Assembly (NCBI RefSeq): GCF_009711165.2
Contig: NZ_WMID02000010.1
Coordinates: 1 to 64,000 of the forward strand
Origin: Flavobacterium sp. MC2016-06
GTDB lineage: Bacteria > Bacteroidota > Bacteroidia > Flavobacteriales > Flavobacteriaceae
DNA: 64,000 nucleotides
Direction: 5' to 3'
Both the position numbers and the translations under genes were made by a program. Below, piece by piece: positions 46,893-54,183 of this stretch. The notes under the pieces are model-generated. The model worked only from the letters and a program-made list of their open reading frames with translations, made no database searches and was not told where the DNA came from. Position 1 is the stretch's first letter; each line of letters begins with the position of its first letter.

Positions 46893-47072
46893 TTTGTTTT
46901 AATACTGTAGGTTATTATGAACTTGGGGATTTTTTAAAAACAACCGTTTGGGACTATTGTTTTTAAGTTAGAAAGACCGTTTTTATAGTAAGTCAAAAGG
47001 CTAAAATTCAATATTTTGAACTAATACGAAAACGATGTAATAATTCAAATATAAATAAAAAATGATAACGAT

Positions 47073-47099
47073 GTAACTTAAATGTAACCAAAAGGTAAC
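47073..47099. promoter_or_regulatory. Three GTAAC direct repeats with 11-bp phasing
   Basis: GTAAC occurs at 47073, 47084 and 47095, exactly one helical turn apart, in the 438-bp divergent spacer between the regulator and the HExxH gene. Such phasing is typical of sites bound on one DNA face by an oligomeric regulator; the protein is unknown. I see nothing else supported in the spacer. Confidence 0.4.
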
Positions 47100-47330
47100 T
47101 TTTTTTTATTAAGATTTTTTACACAAGAATTTAATTCCTCCTTATATTTCTTATTTTATAGATTTATAAAAAAATTTAATACCTATAACTCATTCTTCGC
47201 CAATAAAGTATATTTTAGCTAAACGAATCAGTTATTATAAAACACAATACCAACACATTACATTCTAATTTCTAGTGAATTCAATCTTAAAAAATCAGTT
47301 TTAACTAATAACAAATCAAATAAGTAAATT

Positions 47331-48635
47331 ATGAAAAACAAACTTTCAGTACTAATTTGTCTTATAGTATCTACGTTAACTTTTGGGCAGAATTTTAAAC
47401 AGCAATTTATTTCGACAGATATTGATAATTTTTGGAATGCTTATGATAAAATTGTTTCTGTTACTGATACTGTTCTTCAGAAAAAATATTTAAAGGAGTT
47501 TTATATTGATAAAGGTACGGAAGGATTGAAAAATCTTATTGAAGTTAGAAATTATACGGAGAAGGATTTCCTGAATGTTATTACTAATAGACCCAAATTT
47601 TGGAACTCGATTAGGCAGAATACATTAGATGTTAAGAGTCATTATGCCGAAATAGAAACTGCAATTCTAAAATTAAAAACACAATATCCAGATCTAAAAC
47701 CTGCTGTAATGTATTTTTCGATTGGTGCTTTTAGAACACCGGGAACTACTTATGAGAATAAAGTTCTTATTGGAAGTGAATTTTCTTTAGGTGCTGAGAA
47801 TACGGTTGTAGAAGAGCTTCCAAAGTATTTGCATTCTTATTACAAACAATATAAACCGCTGGAAAATTTAGCTTTACTTTCTACACACGAATACATTCAT
47901 ACACAGCAAAAAGAATCTAACGGCAGTTTACTTTCAAACTGTCTGCGCGAGGGAATTGCTGAGTTTATTTCTTGTAAAGTAACCGAGAAAAAATCGAACA
48001 GTCCTGCAATAGATTTTGGAAAAGCAAATCAGGAGGCTGTTATCAATCAATTTGTAAAAGATCTTTATCTTATTTCTTATGATTATAATTGGTTGTGGGG
48101 AGAAAATAAAAATCAGTTAAAAGAGCGAGATTTAGGTTATTATATTGGATATGAAATTGCTGAACGTTATTATAATTCATCAAAAGATAAATCGAAAGCT
48201 ATAAAAGAGTTAATAGAATTGGATTATTCTAAAGAAAAGGAAATAGCAAAAATAACAGATGCCTCGCATTTGTTTCCGAAACGGCTTAAGGAACTGAATA
48301 CTGAATATGAAAAACAACGCCCGACAGTTGCATCGATTCAACCATTAATTAAAGGAAATAAAAAATTAAAATCTGGATTAACAAAAATCACCATTTTCTT
48401 TTCTGAACCGCTAAACGGCCGTAGTACCGGAATAGATTTTGGCCCGCTTGGTAAGGATTATTTCCCAAAATTAAGTCCAAATCGAGTTTGGTCGGAAGAT
48501 AAAAAATCTATTACTATTGAAGCCGATTTAGAACCTGATAAACAGTATCAATTTTTTATAGATAATACGTTTAGAAAAGACAATCAAGTGCGATTAAAAC
48601 CTTATTTAATCGAATTTTCAACAGAGAAAAAGTAA
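47331..48635 (+). CDS. Secreted putative zinc metalloprotease (DUF2268-like) with C-terminal Ig-like domain
   Basis: A 434-residue exported protein (signal 1-19). A HExxH motif (HEYIH, H186, E187, H190) follows a stretch resembling DUF2268 predicted Zn-dependent proteases, with a downstream EGIAEFISCKV that could supply the third metal ligand (Glu). The C-terminal 100 residues (KLKSGLTKITIFFSEPLNGRS region) look like an SbsA-type Ig-like domain. Substrate unknown. It is monocistronic and followed by a repeat block. Confidence 0.7.
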   Translation: MKNKLSVLICLIVSTLTFGQNFKQQFISTDIDNFWNAYDKIVSVTDTVLQKKYLKEFYIDKGTEGLKNLIEVRNYTEKDFLNVITNRPKFWNSIRQNTLDVKSHYAEIETAILKLKTQYPDLKPAVMYFSIGAFRTPGTTYENKVLIGSEFSLGAENTVVEELPKYLHSYYKQYKPLENLALLSTHEYIHTQQKESNGSLLSNCLREGIAEFISCKVTEKKSNSPAIDFGKANQEAVINQFVKDLYLISYDYNWLWGENKNQLKERDLGYYIGYEIAERYYNSSKDKSKAIKELIELDYSKEKEIAKITDASHLFPKRLKELNTEYEKQRPTVASIQPLIKGNKKLKSGLTKITIFFSEPLNGRSTGIDFGPLGKDYFPKLSPNRVWSEDKKSITIEADLEPDKQYQFFIDNTFRKDNQVRLKPYLIEFSTEKK

Positions 48636-48734
48636 TCATTTAGCATCTCGCTTTGCGGTAGATGCGCGGGTTTAAAATTAACTTTGACGCAATTATTATA
48701 ATTTTAAATTGATGTGAACACGATTTTGTAATAT

Positions 48735-49270
48735 CCAATTATTGCAAAATGGAATATTGTAACGTCCAATTGGGGCGGAGACGCACTGCTGTGCGCCTCT
48801 ACGGAAATTCTTTGTCTATATTTAATAATCGCAAATATTTTAACGCCCAATTGACACGTAGAGGCGCACTGCAGTGCGTCTCCCGCACAGTAACCGATCC
48901 AAATATTATAACGTCAATTGAAAAAAAAATCAACATAAACGCAATATTGTAATTATTCAATTATTGCAAAATGGAATATTATAATGTCCAATTGGGGCGG
49001 AGACGCACTGCTGTGCGCCTCTACGGAAATTCTTTGTCGATAATAATAAATGTAAAATTTTAAAATGCCCAATTGGCACGTAGAGGCGCACTGCAGTGCG
49101 TCTCCCGCACAGTAACCGATCCAAATATTATAACGCCCAATTGAAAAAAAATCAACATAAACGCAATATTGTAATTATTCAATTATTACAAAATGGAATA
49201 TTATAATGTCCAATTGGGGCGTAGACGCACTGCAGTGCGCCTCTACGAAAATTCTTTGTCGATAAATTCA
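48735..49270. repeat. 222-bp tandem repeat with nested palindromes
   Basis: A unit starting GCAAAATGGAATATT recurs at 48744, 48966 and 49188, 222 bp apart each time, about 2.4 copies. Each unit holds two inverted copies of a 27-bp segment that is itself nearly palindromic (core GCACTGCAGTGC or GCACTGCTGTGC, flanked by GAGACG and CGCCTCTACG). The units can form cruciforms or long hairpins. No ORF here is credible. Confidence 0.9.
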
Positions 49271-49347
49271 TAAACTTAAATATTACACACCTAATTGGGG
49301 GAAAATCAACAATACATTTTTCTATATAAAACTAACTGGTTAATAAA

Positions 49348-49365
49348 TTTACGAAATACCGTAAA
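49348..49365. promoter_or_regulatory. Upstream activator palindrome TTTACG-N6-CGTAAA (site 1)
   Basis: TTTACGAAATACCGTAAA has perfect 6-bp arms. Its centre lies 75 bp before the GG of a sigma54-like promoter, about -100 from the predicted start. The same palindrome, more perfect, precedes the second sigma54-like promoter (50972-50989). It is a candidate binding site for the enhancer-binding regulator encoded at 59996. Confidence 0.6.
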
Positions 49366-49430
49366 TTAAAATTCATTCATAAATAATCAAATAATTAAAA
49401 ATCAACACATTACAGTTCAAGGCATATTCT

Positions 49431-49446
49431 TTGGCTATTGTTTGGC
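49431..49446 (+). promoter_or_regulatory. Sigma54-like promoter 1
   Basis: TGGCTATTGTTTGGCA has the invariant GG (49432-49433) and GC (49444-49445) with 10 bp between, as in the -24/-12 sigma54 consensus. The predicted start is near 49457, 20 bp before a 33-codon ORF and 275 bp before the alpha/beta hydrolase gene. Confidence 0.55.
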
Positions 49447-49476
49447 ATCGCGTTTAATAATTAAAAAATTGCAGAC

Positions 49477-49578
49477 ATGAAAACAACACTGCCAATTAGA
49501 GACTTTATCAATGGATGCTTCTATTCTAGTGCAAATACAAAAATATGGGATAAATTTTTATTTCTTAATCTAGGTTAA
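49477..49578 (+). CDS. Putative 33-residue small protein
   Basis: An ATG-initiated ORF of 33 codons plus stop, starting 20 bp after the predicted sigma54 transcription start. This spacing is close to that of the isochorismatase-like gene from its own sigma54 promoter (23 bp). The peptide begins MKTTLPIRDFINGCF, is mixed in character with one Cys, and I recognise no family. It may be a real small first gene or a leader ORF controlling the hydrolase gene 153 bp downstream. Confidence 0.35.
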   Translation: MKTTLPIRDFINGCFYSSANTKIWDKFLFLNLG

Positions 49579-49731
49579 TCAACAAATATTTCATTCCGCA
49601 ATAGATTTGCAGTATCAATAAAACAATATTAAACAATTAACAAAATATCAAACAAAAAAATAGCTTAAACAGCTATAACATAATAAACAAATAAACCTTT
49701 AATAATTTAAACAATTTAAAACCTAAAAAAG

Positions 49732-50550
49732 ATGAGCACATTTACAGTAAAAGACGGAACAGAGATTTATTACAAAGATTGGGGAACTGGAACACCAATC
49801 GTTTTTCACCACGGATGGCCTTTATCAAGTGATGATTGGGATGCACAAATGATGTTTTTCCTTAAACAAGGTTACAGAGTTATTGCTCATGATCGCCGTG
49901 GACATGGTCGTTCTGGACAAAGTTCTGAAGGAAACAACATGGAAACTTACGCATCTGATATCGCTGAATTAACAGCTGCTCTTGATCTTAAAGATGCTAT
50001 TCACGTTGGTCACTCAACTGGTGGTGGTGAAGTGGTGCGTTATGCTGCAAAATACGGAAAAGGACGTGTTGCAAAAGCAATTTTAATTAGTGCTGTAACT
50101 CCTATAATGATCTTAAATGAATCAAATCCTGAAGGTGTGCCAATGGCTATTTTTGATGAAATCAGACAAGGTACAGGATTTAACAGAGCACAATATTTCT
50201 ACGATTTTCCAATTCCATTTTACGGATGGAACCGCGAAGGAAAAGTAGTTCAAGAAGGTATCAAACACAACTGGTGGAGACAAGGAATGATGGGTTCAGT
50301 TTTAGCTCATTATGAAGGAATTAAAGCTTTCTCTGAATCTGATTTCACAGAAGATCTTAAAAGTTTAGACATTCCAGTTTTGGTATTACATGGTGAAGAC
50401 GATCAAATTGTTCCTTTTGGACAAGCTCCAAGAGCAGCAAAACTTTTGAAAAACGGAAAATTGATTTCTTATCCAGGATTTCCTCATGGTATGCCAACTA
50501 CAGAGGCAGAAACTATCAATAAAGATATTTTAGCTTTTATTAAAGCATAA
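49732..50550 (+). CDS. Alpha/beta hydrolase, cofactor-free haloperoxidase/esterase type
   Basis: A 272-residue cytoplasmic protein with the haloperoxidase/arylesterase pattern: HHGWPLSSDDWD oxyanion region, nucleophile S95 in GHSTGGGE, D224 in GEDDQIVP and H252 in FPHGMP. Members hydrolyse esters or lactones and show perhydrolase activity in vitro; the physiological substrate is unknown. It is predicted to be driven by the sigma54-like promoter at 49431 and ends in a strong hairpin. Codon usage looks highly regular, suggesting high expression. Confidence 0.88.
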   Translation: MSTFTVKDGTEIYYKDWGTGTPIVFHHGWPLSSDDWDAQMMFFLKQGYRVIAHDRRGHGRSGQSSEGNNMETYASDIAELTAALDLKDAIHVGHSTGGGEVVRYAAKYGKGRVAKAILISAVTPIMILNESNPEGVPMAIFDEIRQGTGFNRAQYFYDFPIPFYGWNREGKVVQEGIKHNWWRQGMMGSVLAHYEGIKAFSESDFTEDLKSLDIPVLVLHGEDDQIVPFGQAPRAAKLLKNGKLISYPGFPHGMPTTEAETINKDILAFIKA

Positions 50551-50573
50551 GTAAACGTTGTTTTAAACTAATC

Positions 50574-50611
50574 AAAACGGCCTGTAAAGGTTTGCTTTTA
50601 CAGGCCGTTTT
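50574..50611 (+). terminator. Strong hairpin terminator after the alpha/beta hydrolase
   Basis: AAAACGGCCTGTAAA pairs perfectly with TTTACAGGCCGTTTT around a 7-bp loop, followed by T residues. It lies only 15 bp before the start codon of the next gene, so that gene depends on read-through or a promoter within the structure. Confidence 0.85.
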
Positions 50612-50625
50612 AATACCTCCACATT

Positions 50626-50943
50626 ATGAGTTCAATACAACAACCCTCTTTTGATACTGTTACCGAAGCTTTACAATGGCTGAATCAACAAGGTTTTACA
50701 GAAAACTTTAATCTTGACGAAAACTGTATCCGTTATAATAACAACACACAGACTATGTCTCCTGAAGAATTTAAAATTGAATATCTATTTCGTTTTGAAG
50801 GAGATACCGATCCAGGAGATGAAGACATCGTATACGGAATTATCTCTGAAGTTTACGCCATAAAAGGTGTTTTAACAAGCGCTTTTGGCATCTACGCTGA
50901 TTCTATTTCAACAGAAATGATCAAGAAACTTTCTACACATTAA
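50626..50943 (+). CDS. Conserved hypothetical small protein
   Basis: A 105-residue acidic soluble protein (for example FEGDTDPGDEDIVYGIISEVYAI region), with no signal or membrane segment. Similar ~100-residue proteins occur in Bacteroidota, sometimes labelled phosphoribosylpyrophosphate synthetase without visible support; I see no PRPP-synthetase motif here. It lies between two sigma54-like promoters, directly after a terminator. Confidence 0.7.
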   Translation: MSSIQQPSFDTVTEALQWLNQQGFTENFNLDENCIRYNNNTQTMSPEEFKIEYLFRFEGDTDPGDEDIVYGIISEVYAIKGVLTSAFGIYADSISTEMIKKLSTH

Positions 50944-50971
50944 ATACAAAAAATCATTTATCGCTGACAAT

Positions 50972-50989
50972 TTTACGATATATCGTAAA
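50972..50989. promoter_or_regulatory. Upstream activator palindrome TTTACGATATATCGTAAA (site 2)
   Basis: A perfect 18-bp palindrome, identical in its arms to 49348-49365. Its centre is 63 bp before the GG of the second sigma54-like promoter, about -88 from the predicted start. Strong candidate enhancer site. Confidence 0.65.
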
Positions 50990-51042
50990 TAAAAAAAACA
51001 AGACTAAATCATAAAACCTTATTTAACAAGGATTTAAAAGTT

Positions 51043-51058
51043 TGGCATTTTGTTAGCA
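51043..51058 (+). promoter_or_regulatory. Sigma54-like promoter 2
   Basis: TGGCATTTTGTTAGCA has GG (51044-51045) and GC (51056-51057) with 10 bp between. The predicted start near 51069 is 23 bp before the ATG of the isochorismatase-like gene. It would drive the long co-directional gene series to 61354. Confidence 0.6.
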
Positions 51059-51091
51059 TAACCTCTATCAATAATTTTAAATACACCTAAT

Positions 51092-51724
51092 ATGAAACCA
51101 TCAGTAAACCTATTATCACCAGATAATCACGCTTTAGTCTTAATTGACTTTGAAGGACAAATGGCTTTTGCTACAAGCAGTATCGCATTGAGCGAATTAC
51201 GTAATAATGTTGCCATCGTCGCTGGTGCATCAAAAATCTTTAATGTACCAACTGTTGTTACTACTGTTGCAGAAGAAAGTTTTTCTGGTCCGGTTTTTCC
51301 AGAAGTAGAAGAATTTTATCCAATGGCTACTTCAGGATATGTTGACCGTACTTCTATGAATACTTGGGAAGACGAAGCAGCTTACAAAGCTATTACAGGA
51401 AAAAACAAAAAGAAAATTGTTCTTGCTGGATTATGGACAGGTGTATGCATCGTTGGCCCAGCTTTGTCTGCAATTGAAGAAGGTTACCAAGTGTATGTAA
51501 TCACAGATGCTTGTGGTGATGTAAGCAAAGAAGCTCACGAACGTGCTGTTCAGAGAATGATTCAAGCGGGTGCAATTCCGGTTACTTCTATTCAATATTT
51601 ACTTGAACTGCAAAGAGATTGGGCACGTGAAGAAACATACGTTCCAGTAACTAATTTAATGAAAAAACACGGTGGATCTTACGGTTTAGGTATTCATTAT
51701 GCTCACAATATGCTAAAACACTAA
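51092..51724 (+). CDS. Isochorismatase-like (cysteine) hydrolase, YcaC type
   Basis: A 210-residue protein of the isochorismatase-like hydrolase superfamily. The catalytic Asp is D19 (LIDFEGQM) and the Cys is C119 in LAGLWTGVCIVGPAL, with the expected Lys just before that strand (KKKIVLAG). The pattern resembles YcaC-type hydrolases of unknown substrate, which may act on amides. It is the first gene of the putative sigma54 operon and lies 37 bp before the porin gene. Confidence 0.85.
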   Translation: MKPSVNLLSPDNHALVLIDFEGQMAFATSSIALSELRNNVAIVAGASKIFNVPTVVTTVAEESFSGPVFPEVEEFYPMATSGYVDRTSMNTWEDEAAYKAITGKNKKKIVLAGLWTGVCIVGPALSAIEEGYQVYVITDACGDVSKEAHERAVQRMIQAGAIPVTSIQYLLELQRDWAREETYVPVTNLMKKHGGSYGLGIHYAHNMLKH

Positions 51725-51761
51725 GCATTTTTTCTTTATTATAAATCTCTTACACTTCATT

Positions 51762-53159
51762 ATGTTGGAATCAACAAAATCCATATTGCAAAATAAAAAC
51801 TTCACTATAGCTTTACTTTTTTTTCTTTTAATGGGAAGTATTGCATCGGCACAAAGTTTTAAACTGCTGCGTTACGACGAAAATTACGAATACTTAAAAG
51901 ATTCGACTAGAAACTTTTATGAAAACCTAAAATTCGTTCCGTTAAACAAAGAGAAAGATATGTACATGTCTTTTGGAGGTGAAGCGCGATATGAATATGT
52001 AGATTTCAACAATGAAGATTGGGGAAGATTAAATATCGGTCACAATAACTTTTTATTACAGCGTTACGATCTTCATGCCGATATTCATTTAGGAAAAACT
52101 TTTAGAGTATTTGCACAGCTTAGAAGTGCACTGCAAGACGGAAGAGTGAATGGCCCAAGAGGAATTGACGAAGATCAATTAAACGTTCAGAATCTATTTT
52201 TAGATGCTAAAATATGGCAGAAAGAAGATAAAAAAATAATCGTTCGCGCCGGAAGACAAGAATTAGATTATGGTTCTGGAAGATTAATTTCAGTAAGAGA
52301 AGGTCCAAATGCGAGGCTTTATTTTACAGGAGGAAAAATAATGTACTCCTCTGCCCGATTCTCCATTGACGGTTTTGCTATGATGGCAGATACTATTAAT
52401 ACAGGAGTTTTTGACAATAAAATGTCTAAAGAACTCAATCTTTGGGGAGCTTACTCTAAAATAATATTTCCAAAAGCAGGAAATCTTGACCTTTATTATA
52501 TCGGAATACGAAGAGACGAATCTCTTTTTGAAGAAGGAATTGCTCCAGAAAAACGACATACTGTAGGCGGAAGATTTTGGAAATACGGCGGCGGTTTTAT
52601 TTATAATCTAGAAGCGGCATATCAATTTGGAAGTTTTGGCTCTGGAAATATTAATGCTTGGACGGCTTCTGCAGATATTGGTTATTCTTTTGAAAACACC
52701 AAATTTAAACCCACTATAAATCTTCGAAATGATTACATCTCTGGAGATAAAAAAGAAGGTGATGGAAATCTGCAGACCTTTAATCCAATATATCCAAAAG
52801 GCGGTTATTTTGGTTTCAGTCCGCAAGTTGGGCCGGTAAACCTTATCGATATTCATCCTTATGCAACGCTGGATTTACTTCCAACACTAAAGATGCAGGT
52901 CGATGTGGTATTTAACTGGAGATATTCGCTGCAAGACGGCGTTTATAGACCAAGCGGTACACTGAATCTACAAGGAAGCGCATCGGACGAACGCTATATT
53001 GGAACGGCTTACCTCGCTAATTTTTCATACAGCGTAAACAAATACATTTCGGTTGTCAGCGGGATTCAATATTTTAAAACTGGCGCATTTATAAACGACA
53101 TAATACCAAATTCTAAAGACGGTGTTTTTTTTAATGCCCGACTTGGATTTAAATTTTAA
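51762..53159 (+). CDS. Alginate-export-type outer membrane porin
   Basis: A 465-residue outer membrane beta-barrel. After a signal peptide (about 1-30) come alternating amphipathic strands of the Alginate_exp domain (for example RYEYVDFNNEDWG, RAGRQELDYGSGRLISVREGPN, SVVSGIQYF) and a terminal FNARLGFKF barrel strand. Members export alginate or take up small organics. No alginate synthesis genes are nearby, so uptake or efflux of a small substrate of the neighbouring hydrolases seems more likely. Part of the sigma54 gene series. Confidence 0.85.
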   Translation: MLESTKSILQNKNFTIALLFFLLMGSIASAQSFKLLRYDENYEYLKDSTRNFYENLKFVPLNKEKDMYMSFGGEARYEYVDFNNEDWGRLNIGHNNFLLQRYDLHADIHLGKTFRVFAQLRSALQDGRVNGPRGIDEDQLNVQNLFLDAKIWQKEDKKIIVRAGRQELDYGSGRLISVREGPNARLYFTGGKIMYSSARFSIDGFAMMADTINTGVFDNKMSKELNLWGAYSKIIFPKAGNLDLYYIGIRRDESLFEEGIAPEKRHTVGGRFWKYGGGFIYNLEAAYQFGSFGSGNINAWTASADIGYSFENTKFKPTINLRNDYISGDKKEGDGNLQTFNPIYPKGGYFGFSPQVGPVNLIDIHPYATLDLLPTLKMQVDVVFNWRYSLQDGVYRPSGTLNLQGSASDERYIGTAYLANFSYSVNKYISVVSGIQYFKTGAFINDIIPNSKDGVFFNARLGFKF

Positions 53160-53187
53160 TAACTTTTTTTTCTAAACGCATAATTTT

Positions 53188-53391
53188 TTTTAAACACATA
53201 GAAACATAGTTTTTGCAGTCTTGAAAAAAGGCATTTCATTTATTAGGAACACACATAGCAGGCTAAAGTTTCACGCAGATTTCGCAGATTTTAGCGGAAA
53301 TAGAACAAAAAAATCTGCGAAATCTGCGAAATCTGCGTGAAAAAATTTTTCAGCCAACTATGTGAAAGAAATGAGTTTCTATGTGTTAAAA
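53188..53391. repeat. Nested intergenic inverted repeats
   Basis: Outer arms AAACACATAGAAACATAG (about 53191) and CTATGTGTTAAAAAAA (about 53372) enclose an inner pair TTTCACGCAGATTTCGCAGA (about 53269) and its complement TCTGCGAAATCTGCGTGAAA (to about 53342). This interrupts the putative operon between the porin and M17_N genes; I see no sigma54-like promoter in it. Confidence 0.75.
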
Positions 53392-53420
53392 AAAATACAG
53401 AATCAAATAAAACAGTAACA

Positions 53421-54176
53421 ATGAAAAATACAATGATTACCACAACATACAGACTTAGATATACTTCTCTATTTCTTTTACTTACATTTTTATTTACAGG
53501 TTTAAGCAATACTGCATTTGCTCAAACAGCCGAAACCAAATTAACTCCACAAGGAACTACTGTAACTTGGGGAAAAGTAGACGGTGTTGAAATAAACGGA
53601 TTGGTTCAAGGTCCTTCTACAGCCGAAGCAGAATTACAAGTTGCCTGTGTTTTTGAATATACAGAAGGAGATATTTTTAATCCTCCTGCTCTTCCTGCAA
53701 ATTTTAATGGAATGATCCATTTAGACGATGCGCTAAAAGGGATTATTACTGAATTACGCAAAAGCGGTAAGTTTACAGGTCACGAACTTGAAACTTTATT
53801 AATTACGCCTCCAAAAGGAACCTTATCAGCCAAAAAATTATTGCTTATTGGTCTTGGTGACCGTAATAAATTTACTCCAGAGGTAATGACTAGTGTTGGA
53901 AGCGTTGCCATGCGTGAAGCGTTGCGTTTAGGTGTTTCTAACTATTCTTTTGCAAGTGATCTTAAAGATGCAGGAATCGATTCTCCAACGGCTTTAGTAG
54001 CTTCAAATGTAGTTTTAGGTGCTTTTGATGCTTATAGAACGCAAACTTATTTAAAAGAAAAAAAGTTATCAGATCACAAGCCTTTAACTAAAATTATTCT
54101 GCTTGCAGGACCAGCATTTTATACAACTGCGGGAGAAGGAATTAAAGATGCGATTGCAAAACTTAACGCTAAATAA
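53421..54176 (+). CDS. Secreted M17 peptidase N-terminal-domain-only protein
   Basis: A 251-residue protein from ATG 53421; the frame is open to 53337 but that start lacks a signal. An N-terminal signal (about residues 10-35, ending TAFAQ) is followed by a domain like the N-terminal part of cytosol aminopeptidases (leucyl aminopeptidase, M17_N): VACVFEYTEGD, LITPPKGTLSAKKLLLIGLGDRNKFTP, VGSVAMREALRLGVSNYSFASDL. The metal-binding catalytic M17 domain is absent, so it is not expected to be a peptidase. A ligand-binding role of the macro-like fold is possible. It lies 7 bp before the amidohydrolase gene. Confidence 0.75.
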   Translation: MKNTMITTTYRLRYTSLFLLLTFLFTGLSNTAFAQTAETKLTPQGTTVTWGKVDGVEINGLVQGPSTAEAELQVACVFEYTEGDIFNPPALPANFNGMIHLDDALKGIITELRKSGKFTGHELETLLITPPKGTLSAKKLLLIGLGDRNKFTPEVMTSVGSVAMREALRLGVSNYSFASDLKDAGIDSPTALVASNVVLGAFDAYRTQTYLKEKKLSDHKPLTKIILLAGPAFYTTAGEGIKDAIAKLNAK

Positions 54177-54183
54177 TTGAATT

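Noticed and set aside
48749..48952. 67-codon ORF
   Set aside because: It crosses palindromic segments of the 222-bp repeat; the reading frame is not preserved between copies.
48735..49270. Possible CRISPR array
   Set aside because: The repeat unit is 222 bp with no alternating short repeats and variable spacers, and no cas genes are present.
53160..53420. Third sigma54 promoter before the M17_N gene
   Set aside because: GG-N10-GC was looked for in the gap but no convincing match or TTTACG palindrome was found; the gap is filled by repeat arms.
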